Source of the DNA: Rhynchopus euleeides
Lineage: Eukaryota; Euglenozoa; Diplonemea; Diplonemida; Diplonemidae
Direction: 5' to 3'
Length of the DNA stretch: 64,000 bases
NCBI GenBank assembly: GCA_963210315.1
Contig: OY723246.1
Span: 1,116,001 to 1,180,000 of the forward strand
This document shows, one piece after another, positions 11,086 to 21,500 of this stretch. A program made the translations under genes and the position numbers. Below the pieces are notes generated by a model. It saw only the letters and a list, made by a program, of their open reading frames with translations, did no database searches and was not told where the DNA came from. Numbering within the stretch: the first letter of the stretch is position 1; each line of letters opens with the position of its first letter.

Positions 11086-11745
11086 CCCTCCTTACTCCCA
11101 TCACCAGGGTCATACTCGGTCATAATGGTAACAGGTCAGGTCATACAGTGAATCGGGTCTCTCAGGTCTGTGGTGTGGTCACACCAGGTATGGTATCATT
11201 AAGGTTGTGTGGGCAATGTTGAGAGTTGGCGAGCTGGCATCCGTGAAAGGCCGGTCTGCAGAGGAAGCGCGCCGGAGGTGTCGCACGGTGTGACGGTCAT
11301 ACCGGGTCATGTCGGGGGCACAACCACTCGTCGGGTTGGGGATAAGGTTACACCGGGTTCTATGTATCGGGTCATATGGTGTTCATACTGGGTTGTATCA
11401 CGGTGTCTCGGGTCATATCAGGTTATCTCGGGTCATGTCGGGTCTCGACATCTACGGTGTGGCCTGCCGGTGCAGGTTTCGGGTTCTAAGGTCTAATCAG
11501 GTAACGGTCTGTCAGGTGCCTATCACAGCATCCGGTGTGGGGTGGTGTATCAGGTCATGGGGCCGTGTGAATGTCCTGGGGTCTTGCCAGGTCACAACGG
11601 GTCATCTAAGGTCGGGTAAGGGACACCGTCAGGGTGTAAGGGTTAAGGTCATACGGGTCACAATAGGTTCAAATCATAGGGTTAGGTAAGGTCATCGGGT
11701 TATAAGGTTGTCTCGGTTATCATGTCAGTCGGTATAACGGGTGAG
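11086..11745 (+). repeat. Degenerate GGTCAT-type short tandem repeat
   Basis: About 650 bp are dominated by variants of GGTCAT, GGGTCATA and GGTTAT at irregular spacing of 7-20 bp on the plus strand. This looks like an old, decayed satellite. There is no coding frame beyond chance. Confidence 0.5.
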
Positions 11746-14161
11746 CGGTGTGCAGGGTGGGTGCCGTGGTTCATATTGATGGCCCAAGGTGTAGGGAAGT
11801 CGTCCGCCCCTGCACCTGGACCCTGCTGCCTCCTTTTCACATCTTTCGATGCTGCCAGGCAGGCGCAATAGCGCTGGCGGCTGCCGGCCATCCAGTCGTG
11901 GGTTTCTGACGGGAAAATCAGGAAAATTCCTCAGAACCCCGAGAAAGATCGATCTGGGAGGCCATGGGGTTACGAGCTGATACATAGTTCTATCCGCAGG
12001 CTATCTCGGCCACAGGTGTTACTCTGGGTCACCTTTGGGTTACAATCGCTGCAGGTATTTATGAGCTGTGGGTGTCATGCAAGCTTACTTTGATCGGGCC
12101 CAGTATTGGACTTGTCTGAGTCAATCATGACACTGGTTGTGCTTCCGGTCTGGCCCCAGTGGCAGGCATTGCCATGCACCCAGTGTTCTGTCACGCGGTT
12201 TGGTCCTCCTCTGTACCCTCGTACCGTTCCAGGCCTTGGGGCCAGGGGTTCTGCAGCACCACCGCAGAGTGCGTTGCACGGATGGTCTGAAGCCGTCTGT
12301 AGTCTGCTGCGACTGTTCGAGCTGTTGCCCCTCCATCAGCCACCTCAGACCTGTCTAGGCTTCAGATTAGCTCGCAGCCTGTCTCGTCCCGTCTCCCTTC
12401 CTTGCTGGCAAAGGCAAGCACCATGCCGTGCCTTGCCTCGTGTCTCCATCAAATCACACGGTGCTGGGGAGTGCGTCGCCTGGCTGGAGGTCATGCATGC
12501 TGCGGTGACACTCTGCAGTGCCTGCAGGCACTGGCGTGCCCTGTCCCCTAAGGTTGCAGCCAGGTTGGCGCACTGCCCCTCATGTGCTGCCGCAGGGTGC
12601 GCAGGTCCAGACACTGACGGCCAGCAGTGCTGTGCATGACTGCAGTCTATCTTGCAGGTGATGCCGTGCCTTGCCCGTCCTCACTTCGTGTTGTCCTATT
12701 CCCCGCCTGGGTGGTTGTCAGCTCCACCAGCCAGTGCTCCGGTGCTGCCATTGTGACAGTGCTGATCACCAGCCTCCTAGGTAGGCGCTGTACGTCGCAG
12801 TCGGACTGCGGCGTCAGTGACACCTCACCAGGGGAAAAGATCTACACAGCGTCTCGTGATATGATCCTCTCAGCACCCTCAGCACCTCCAGCGCCTCGTG
12901 ATCAGAGTGTGTTGCGATGGTCCACATCCTGCTGTCGAGGTTGAGTTTCTGGCGCCTCCAAGGTGTCAGCTGTGTGAACTCTTGCTGGCACACCGCCAGA
13001 CGCTTCAGACAGGAGTGCGCTGCCGTAACCTCGCCTTTCGGCCCCCCTCCGGTCCTTGACACACCCGTCACTCGTCTCCGAGAACAGGCCCGACCGCGTC
13101 AAGCTTCGGGCGACATTAGATAGCATCTCTCGTGGTGTCATCTGTCTTATGCTCGTCTGCGTCTCATCCTGCTGCCACCCTCTTGTGGTGCTCATGCTCA
13201 GCAGCCCTCCTGACGTCGCCTCCTGAAGCCCGTGAAGAGTGAGGACCGGGACCACGTTGCCCCGCATCCTCAGCATCCACAGCGCCTGGCATCTCCGTGC
13301 CACTGCCTCTCTGATCTTGAGCTTTGTCGGCCGTCGATGCCGCCGATGTCCAAGTGTTGATCTCCCTCTTCGTGAGGAGCCGAGGCCAGGTCCACCTGCA
13401 GCCTGGCAGTGCTGAGGAGCAGACATCTACCTTAAGCCATCACCTGTGAGACGTACCGTGGTGTCCCCCATAGCGGGGCTCTTCTCCAGCAGGCCAGGCA
13501 GCCCGCACCCAGCGCATGTTCGGGGGCTTGCCACATCTGCTGACTGTAGTGGTGCCAGTGCCGGATGCAGACCCTCCCTGTGTGCTGCACATACCAGGGT
13601 CGTGTGGTGGTGGTGCATAGAGCGGTTGAGGCGGAACGCTAAGCGTTGCATGCAATGCTGGTCGCAGCGCTCTGTCACCAGCCAGCTGATTAGCACAGGT
13701 CTTGCTCAGGTTTTTGAACATGCTTGCAGCACCCGTCGTTACCCGTCACAGGTAAGTGCCTTCCTAGCCAGCTGCTGGTAGGCTCATCAGTCGGCCTCGC
13801 TGCAGTGATCTCCGAGCGGCCACCCACCCCACAATCCAGTGCCTGCAGCACAGCCACTGGTTGGAGTTGGGGACGATCACCCCACACCCATTATCCCCAC
13901 CTACCAGGTCGGTGTGCAGGTGGCGCCTTAGGGGACGCACGCATGCCCCGCCATCCCGCGTTTCCTTCTGTACCATCGAGGCCCAACCAACCGTGGGGAC
14001 CTATCCAGGCTGTTGCGCGACAGTCTTACCATCCGCCGTAAAGGTACGCCTTGCTGCCTTGCATGCCCGTCGGTGCGGCATCCCGCTTGCCGGTAGAGTT
14101 GGGCTCGCAGTTGCCAGAAGGGTGTTCGAGCATGGGTGTCAGCCGGGCCCGCCTGGCAAGT
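11746..14161. other. Gene-free spacer left of the hAT element
   Basis: About 2.4 kb of mixed-composition DNA rich in TGC and CAG words, with overlapping short frames on both strands and no domain. I see no repeat termini. It may be decayed transposon sequence. Confidence 0.4.
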
Positions 14162-14167
14162 TCTAAC
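14162..14167. repeat. Left target duplication of the hAT element (TCTAAC)
   Basis: TCTAAC directly precedes the left inverted repeat and recurs directly after the right one at 27624-27629. A 6-bp duplication is shorter than the usual 8 bp of hAT but lies within the reported 5-8 bp range. Confidence 0.8.
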
Positions 14168-14185
14168 CACGGTTTGCCCCCCGGC

Positions 14186-14315
14186 AGGATCCCGGGAAAC
14201 CCCGGCCGGGCCCGGAAATTCCGGGCCCGGGACCGGGATTTTGAAATCCCGGCCGGGATCCCGGGGAAATCCCGGCCGGGTCCGGCCGGGGTCCGGCCGG
14301 GAATCCCGGGGGTTC
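14186..14315. repeat. Left subterminal GC-palindrome block of the hAT element
   Basis: Dense overlapping palindromes (CCCGGG, CCGGCC, GGATCC) over about 130 bp, mirrored by the block at 27463-27612. They are likely transposase-binding sites by analogy with the subterminal repeats of Ac/Ds-type hAT elements. Confidence 0.6.
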
Positions 14316-15963
14316 TCAGTCTCAGGTCGCTTGGACCGAGGTCATCTCAGACCTATGGCTTTCAGTCCCCAGTTTCAGATTCAGACCTGCTGATCCAGAA
14401 CCGCACCCTCTCCTTCCACACCAATTGTATCCACTGCTCATGGGTCCGAGTGACGACGATAGCAATGACGATGGCTCCATAGCAAAGATGGCTACCACTG
14501 TCAAAGCTCATCTGGAACAGAAACTGTCCCAGATGGAAGTCTCCTGTATAAATACAGGGTTCGGGGTTACCACGAGTGTAACGCAGATACGTGCAGGTGT
14601 GTCAAGAGAGTGTGCAGCTCACAGCAGTTCCGCATCCTCCTGGTTGCTGAACTCCACAGTCCTAGGACGACGAAGAGGACGACGAGGGTCGACGTAGGCT
14701 TATCTTACGCTACGGCAGGGGTGGACTCAGCCACCCCGGGGGCAGGTTGAACAGGTTGTGTGGTTCCACTGATCAACATGTAGGTCGGCCTGTCTGATAA
14801 GACTCAGCCACCCTGCGGGTCAAGTGATTACAAAAGGGTGCCTATTTGACCAAAAGGCAAAATTTCCTCCCGCCATGCTCCCGTACCACAGAGGCTGTTG
14901 TGTTTTGCCTCTGTGTATGCGTACGTTTTGCGATGACGGGGTGTGGAACCTGGCGTAGACCGAGCTACAACCAGGAACCAACGGCCCAACTCGGCGCCGT
15001 GGGTCAATTTTTGTGAAAAGGCCTTGACCAGAGGCATCCCCCTAACACTAAATTTGCTCTGTTTCACCTGAACCGACCAACCAGGCACCGTGAGGAGGCA
15101 TCAGAGCCCCTCGTGGACAGCCGCAGCACCCTTCCTTTACTAACGTCAGGTTCACCACTAGCACGAAGCATCACTGTTTTACGTCAGGTATGGCAAATGC
15201 CCACCCAAGGAAGTCGAGGAGTTTGAGCCGTTGGAAGTTACCAGAGGGACAAGCAAGAGGGATCTGCAAGCAGTGATGTCTGTTGTACCCTTGGACCACA
15301 TTAAACTCAAACTGAACCCTCAGTCGTCCTTGATCGCCCGACAAGGTTCCTTTCAGCTTTCTAACAGATGGGTACTGCAACTGTCCAACTATCTACAGAC
15401 TCACATCCCAGAAGGTGCAGTCCAGGTTCCACAGAGCAAATTAAATGTTAGCATTTCTGCACAACTACCGGTACGCAAATCGCAGCGGCGGTGGAAGTGA
15501 CTGACTCGAAAACGGCGAGGTATCAGTCTTGACGCTGGAAAATTCCGTTCGGAAATACCAAACACATCCACAGAAAGTGGAAGGAATGGGCGCCAAGATG
15601 ATGCGAACGATTTTTGGGGGGGGGAGGGGGTGGACTGCTCTGTATCGTGATACCCGCGAGGGCAACCAAATGCAGAACAGGGAGGCACAGGCGCACACAC
15701 GAAGGCAGCACACAAGTGGCAAGTGGCAGGGGCTGGGGTCTGGGGCTGGGGCGCCGCGCGATTCGCTTCTCCTGACTTTCTGATCCGGCAAACTACAAAC
15801 ACAAAAGCAGTACATGCACTGCAACAACAACCTCCGAAGGGAGCCACAATACCCTCGTGACTCCAAAGCAGCTGATGGCATCGGAGGGCAATCAGCATCA
15901 TACGACGTCTCACAGCTGCAGAACAAGACGTCAGACACAGACAGCAAGGAATACGATATACAC
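14316..15963. other. Non-coding left part of the hAT element
   Basis: About 1.65 kb between the subterminal block and the LINE, with no credible coding frame. It corresponds to sequence downstream of the transposase stop in the original element. Confidence 0.55.
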
Positions 15964-15978
15964 ACACACGGACGCACA
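15964..15978. repeat. 5' target duplication of the LINE (15 bp)
   Basis: ACACACGGACGCACA occurs here and again at 24601-24615, bordering the LINE on both sides without mismatch. The target lies in a short CA-rich stretch 16 bp downstream of the hAT transposase stop codon. Confidence 0.9.
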
Positions 15979-16004
15979 GGAGGAGAGAGGGAAACACGGG
16001 CAGG

Positions 16005-18477
16005 ATGTCACAGGCCGACCTCCACGGGGTCTCCTCCGGTAACACCGGCCCCCAGGCCGGTGGCCAACAGGCCGCCCCCCTGCCCCCCCTCGTTTTCAAC
16101 GAACCCCGGGAATACACCCTCGGGCCCCTCCCCCCCCTGTACCGCGCGGCGCATGTCCGCGCCATCCTCCGCCACCTCCAGTGGGAGGCGCATGTCGAGG
16201 AGCCGAAGGACGGCGTAGCCGTCATCATCGCGGACAGCCCCCCCCCCCTCTGGCACCCCCCCCACATGGTCGGTGCAGGTGAACGGCAAGGCCGTGGCTC
16301 TCACGGACACGGCGTTGCTGGAGGAGGAGAAGCGGCGGCAGGCGGAGGAGCGGAAGAAGGGAGAGGAGCTGGACCGCCTCAAGAGGCGGTACGATGGCCT
16401 CCAGGCCAGAGTGCGGGAAGAGCGCGAGGCGGCGGCGAAGGCGGGCCGGGCCGCCAAGTCCAGGACGCACCTGGGGAAGACCGGACGCGGGGGTGGCGCC
16501 GCGGCGGCCGCGCAGCAGCACGCGCAGCAGGCCCGCCAGCGTGTGGAGCGGCTCCAGAAGGACCTGGAGCGTCTGGGCCGCCGCCTCGTGGCCCTCGGCC
16601 ACGACCCCGCCGCAACCACCGCCGCCGCCACCGCAGCCGACCCTGGCGCCGGCGCCACGCAGGACGGCGTACCCGCGCTGCAGCAGGAGGTGCAGCGCCT
16701 GCACGATCTGCTCAAGGAGCAGCAGAGGCAGCAGGACCAGCAGCGACAGCGCCTTGAGCAACAACTCGCTACACAACAAGGCCACCAGCAGGCGGCCACG
16801 CAAGGGGAGCGCGCCGAAGTGCGGCGACTTCAACAGGAGCTTGGGGAGCAGAAGGCAGCCGCGCAGGGGGAGCGCGCCGAGGTACGGCGACTCCAGCAGC
16901 AGCTCGGGGAGCAGCAGGCCCGGCAGGATGAGCTCCTGCAGCGCCTGGCAGCCCAGCAGCGCCAGCTGGACGACCTCCAGGAGCGTCCCGCCGCGACTCC
17001 CCCCCAGCCTGGCACACCGAAGGCTGTGCGCGAGCTGAAGGCGCAGCTGGAGGGGCAGGGCGTGGAGCACGCCCGAGTGCACGGGGAGCTGCGCGGCCTG
17101 CTTGTTGGCCTGCGCAAGGACGCGGAGAGCGGCCTCGGGGAAGAGCGCCGCAGGGGTGAGGCCCTCGGCGGGAGGGCGGCGACGCTGGAGGCGAGCCTTC
17201 GGGCAGTGCGGGAGCAGCTGCAGCAGCACACCACCCGCCACGACCAGAGCGAGGAGCACCGCCACGCCCTGCTCGCGGAGGTGCAGGGGGCCCGGGAAGC
17301 GATGCTGGGGCTGCAGGGGAGCGTGGGGGAGGCGCAGCAGGCACTGCCCCAGCTCCAGGCGAAGTCCCTGCAGACGGGCATGAGCGGCCTCCGCAAGGAG
17401 TTCAAGTCCTTCAAGGACGAACAGAAGCGGGTGAGCAGCGCGGGACAGGCGGAGGTCGCCCGCATCACGGCCGCGCTAGGTGAGCAGCAACAGCAAGGGG
17501 TGGAGCTGCTGTCGCGGTTGGCCGCCGTCGCCGAGGAGGGGCGCCTCAGCCAAGCCCAGGCGGACGCGCGCCTGACAGCCGCCCTCGCCGACGTGCAGGC
17601 GACAGCGCAGGCGACTGCGGACGGCCTGCGGGCTGCGAGCGAGCAGCAGCTGGGCGAGCTCCGGGAGGAGCTGGGCAGGCAGCGCGTGGGCAATGACGCC
17701 CAGCAGGCAATGGTGGCAGACGGGCGGCGGCAGCTGGAGGGGATGCGCGCCGAGCTCGCTGAATCACAGCGGGCAGTCGCGGAGGAGACGAGGGCGCACC
17801 TCGCCGAGCTCCACCACCACTACCATGCCCAGCCCGCCCGGGGGAGGCCAGGTGAGCAGCGCAGGAGCCGGTGCCGCTCCCCGCGGCGGGCCCGCAACCG
17901 CGAGGGCAGGGACAACTCCAGGGAACGGGAGAGGGCCTCGGCGACCCTGCAAGAGGTCATCCGCGAGGATGTGCAGGTGAGGGAGGCGCTGCGCCATGCT
18001 ACGGCAACGGCAGCAACAACAACAGCAACAACGGCGCCACCCCCCCCAGTGGCGGCAACAGCGGAGCCGGCCCAGACCAAAACGGCAATCGCGCCACCAC
18101 CGGCAGGGGCTGACCAACCTGCCCCCACAGCCAACGCTGACCTCGAACCCCCCGCGTCTGATAGCAACAACAACACCACCACCGCCACCTCCGCAGCGCC
18201 CGCAGCCGCCCCTGCGCCCGGGGATACACCCGTGCCCGCACCGCAGCAGCAGCAGCCTGACCCTGGATGCGGAGGCGAAGGGCAGCCCCCGGCGTCCGAG
18301 CAGCTACCCCCCCCTCAGCAACCCGCGCCCGGGAACAAAGGGGCCGAGGCCGGACAAGGGGACGCGGCAGCTGATCAGGACGTCACCGACACACCCCGAG
18401 TGGCGGGAAAGGGCGCGGGCAAGAACGGCAAGGCACCCCTACTGTGGAGGGGGGCTAAGCGCTACACCCCCTACTAG
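16005..18477 (+). CDS. LINE ORF1: long coiled-coil protein, one frame change near a C run
   Basis: The first ATG of the element begins a frame encoding a Gln/Pro-rich leader and a conserved-looking stretch (NEPREYTLGPLPPLYR) up to two C runs at 16238-16246 and 16254-16263. Beyond these the coding frame is shifted by one base and runs unbroken from about 16219 to 18477, ending TAG. This suggests a 1-bp length change in a C run, either mutation or sequencing error; the intact product would be about 823 aa. The second frame is a long heptad-rich coiled coil (Glu/Gln/Arg/Leu) with an internal duplicated segment (GERAEVRRLQQ twice, 16804-16920). An Arg/Ser-rich stretch near 17850-17940 and an Ala/Pro/Thr-rich tail follow. 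No RRM or CCHC knuckle is visible. By analogy it is a self-associating RNA-binding chaperone of the retrotransposition particle. Confidence 0.75.
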
Positions 18478-18515
18478 GGGGTGAGGCGCCCCCTCAAGGG
18501 GGGACCCGGCCTACA
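18475..18515 (+). promoter_or_regulatory. In-frame UAG junction between LINE ORF1 and ORF2 with G/C stem
   Basis: ORF1 ends TAG at 18475-18477 and the same frame stays open into ORF2 with no ATG until 18796. Directly after the stop, GGGGG and CCCCC (18478-18498) can pair, and a second G6 run follows that could compete or form a pseudoknot. This layout suits stop read-through or termination-reinitiation to express ORF2. It is inferred from position only. Confidence 0.4.
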
Positions 18516-21500
18516 CCCTAAGGCTTCCGGTTCCCCCGGCGGGGGCGCCGACCAGGGGATAGGGGGAGCGCCCGTGGCGCAGCACCCTCTCGCCGCCGGC
18601 GAACCCTCCCCACAACCCCCCCATAGAGAACCAAAACCCGCAGGGACAGGAGTAACCTCTGCGGGGCCTTTAGATAGAGCGAGAGTGCATAGAAGCCACG
18701 CCCCTGGGGCAGGAGAACCCCGGGGGCTCCGGGGAGGAGGGGGACAGGAGTACTCCCCCTCCTCAGTAGAGCAGGACGACCGATGGCTGGCAGAGATGGC
18801 GCAACGACTGCTGGCAGTGCGTGAGGCGGTGGCAAAAGACGGCAACTGCCAATACACCGGCCTCGCGGTGCAATGTGCGGGATGGACGGCGGCCTCTCTC
18901 AGAGCAGCTGTAGTCGAAGCCCTGGGACAGGACGCCGAGAGGCGAGCAACCTACGCGCCCGATATAGATGACCCCCGGGCACCCCCGTCCTACGACGACT
19001 ACATCGCGGCGCAGGCACAGAGCGGGGTCTACGGGGACGGGGCTACACTCAGGGTAGCGGCTGAGGTGTTGGGGGCCCAGGTGTGGGTCCTCGGCACTAC
19101 GGATAGGCTGCACCTGGGGCGCGTCGGGTCAGGCGACAAAGTGATATGCCTCACGTGGAGGCCCTTCCACTACGACGTGCTGCGCATCCCCCTCACGCTA
19201 GCCAGGGAGTTAGCAGCCTCCACGACAAACAGATGGAAACTCCCCACCGCGACTCCCACTCCTCCTCCTGTAGCTCCAACCGCAACCGCCGCTACCACAA
19301 TCTCCCCGATACGCGGCCCTGCTCCCAGGCCGCCGTCGCGACGCCCCGCGCCGCGGCCAGCGTCTCCTGGGGTACTCAGGGTGGCGTCAGCCAACGTCAC
19401 GTCGCTGTCAACCCACTTGTGTGATGTGGCGGACCTGAAGGCAGACGTTGTGGCCCTGCAAGAAACGCGTGTCCCGGACCCCAGCAAGGGCACGCTCAGC
19501 AGCTACTTCGCGGCCCACGGCTGGTCCATGCACTGGGGTAAGGGCATGCCCAAAGTCAAGGGGGCCAATGGCTACGAGCAGACCCGACCCGGAGGAGTGG
19601 CAGTCATGGCAAAAGAGGGCCTGGTAGCGCAAGTGGTGCAACCGAAGACCAAGCTGGAAAAGAAGCTGCATGACAGTACCCGCCTGGTACACGTGGTGCT
19701 CGCAACCAGTAACGGCAAGACAGCGCTCCACATCCTGTGCGTTTATGGTCACTCTGGGATGGAGGTGCGAGTGCAGCGGGAGACCCTCCTGCAGGAGGCG
19801 CTGGACCTCGCAGCCGGCCTGGGGCAGGTGCCCGTGTTGCTGCTGGGGGACCTCAACACCAACCCGGAGACCAGTGCCGTCCTATCCCAGGCGTGCCGGG
19901 TGGGTGGTTGGACCGATGCGGCGGTCTCATACGCAGAGCTGAAACAGCAGGAAGTTCGGAACACCTGCTGGGCATCGAAGGAAGGCACCAGACTGGACAT
20001 CTGCCTGCTGAACCCCTGCGCGGCGCCGGCCTTGCGCTCCGTCGAGGTGGCAGAAAAGGGCGAATACGGCATCCCCACGCACTGCCCGCTCTTCGTCGAC
20101 CTCGACCTCGCCGCCTTCCGCCGACCGAAGCAAATCTGCATCCTCCCCGCCCCCTTTCCTAAGTGCAAGCCCACGCTCGGGGGCGCTGCCGCCAGAGAGG
20201 TGCTGCTGGATGTGCTAACCGCAGAGAAAACGAAAAAGGGTGCAACAGGAGCGCAACTCCTCCGCCGGGCCTCAGCCTGCAGCGAGAACTTCCTGAAGCG
20301 TGTCCACGTGGGCCAACTCGGAAGGCAGGAAGCGGCGTACACGGGCAGGGCGGAGGGCTACCACATGCAGCAGTCGAGGGTGGCCACCAAACACCGCCCC
20401 GCCTCCGCCCGAGGAGCGGGCGACAAGAACACCCGGGCGAAGGACAAGCTGTTGGGGAACCTCCGGACCCTCATCCTGGAGGGCCGCCACCGACTGCTGG
20501 AGTCTGCGCCATACCCCCCCACACCCAACGAAGAGCACGCCTGGGACGCTGCGAAGAAGCGGCTGAAGGGAGGGGGCCTTCCCCCGGGGCTGGAGGCGGC
20601 GCTGGCGGGCACCACCTCACAACTGCCGGACCTCGAGACGATGGAGATGGCCCTTGTCGCCCTGGAGGGATCTCAGCGAGGCATGTTCGACGCGCTCCGC
20701 GACGAAAGACTCCGCACGTGGAAGGCGAGGATGCAGAAGGCCTGGACGCAGGAGGCGGGGATAGTGTTCTCGTACCTCGCAGACCGCTTCTGCGCCCCTA
20801 CCACCTTCATGCGCCGCGAGGATGGCTCCTTCACGGCCTGCCCCAAGGAGGCGGATGAACTGCTGAGGAGCGATACTGCGTGGGGGGGCTACTTCCGGAA
20901 GTATGCGACGACGCCTGAGCCTCGCTGGGACACCTTCCGACAGAGGTACAGCGACTTCCTCCCTGACCCGGCCGAGATGGAGTGTAAGACCATTACGGCA
21001 GAAGACGTTGGGACAGCGCTGGCTAAAATGTCTACATCCACCTCGCCGGGCCTACACGGCTGGAGGGTGCACGAGCTGCGGCAACTCCCAGGGGACCTCC
21101 TCAAGTTGTTCGCGGAGGTGTTCAATGAGGTCGAGAGATCGGGCGAATGGCCGGAGCAGCTGATGCACGCCATGATTTGCCTCATTCCCAAGCCCGGCAG
21201 CTCAGGTGAGCCGCTGTCGCAGCGCCCCATCAGCATCACTCCCGTGCTGTACAGGGTGTGGGCAGCAATCCGAGTGAAGCCTGCGCTGAAGTGGCTGGAG
21301 AGCATTGCGCCTGAGGACTTGCACGGATGCAGACCTGGCCACGGCGCGGAGGACCTCATCTGGCACCTGGCAGCACGGATCGAAGAGGCCCACCTCACAG
21401 GACAGCCACTGTACGGTGTCGCCCTAGACTTTAAGAAATGCTTCGACACGGTGCCGATTGACCTGACCTTCTGTCTAGCTGCGGAGCTCGGCTTCGACGG

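Noticed and set aside
11660-11685. tRNA-like B-box (GGTTCAAATC)
   Set aside because: No A-box, acceptor stem or cloverleaf surrounds it; it lies inside a GGTCAT-type degenerate repeat.
16225-17693. Long minus-strand frames opposite LINE ORF1
   Set aside because: They mirror the heptad-rich ORF1 (Leu/Ala/Ser-rich shadows) and have no domain.
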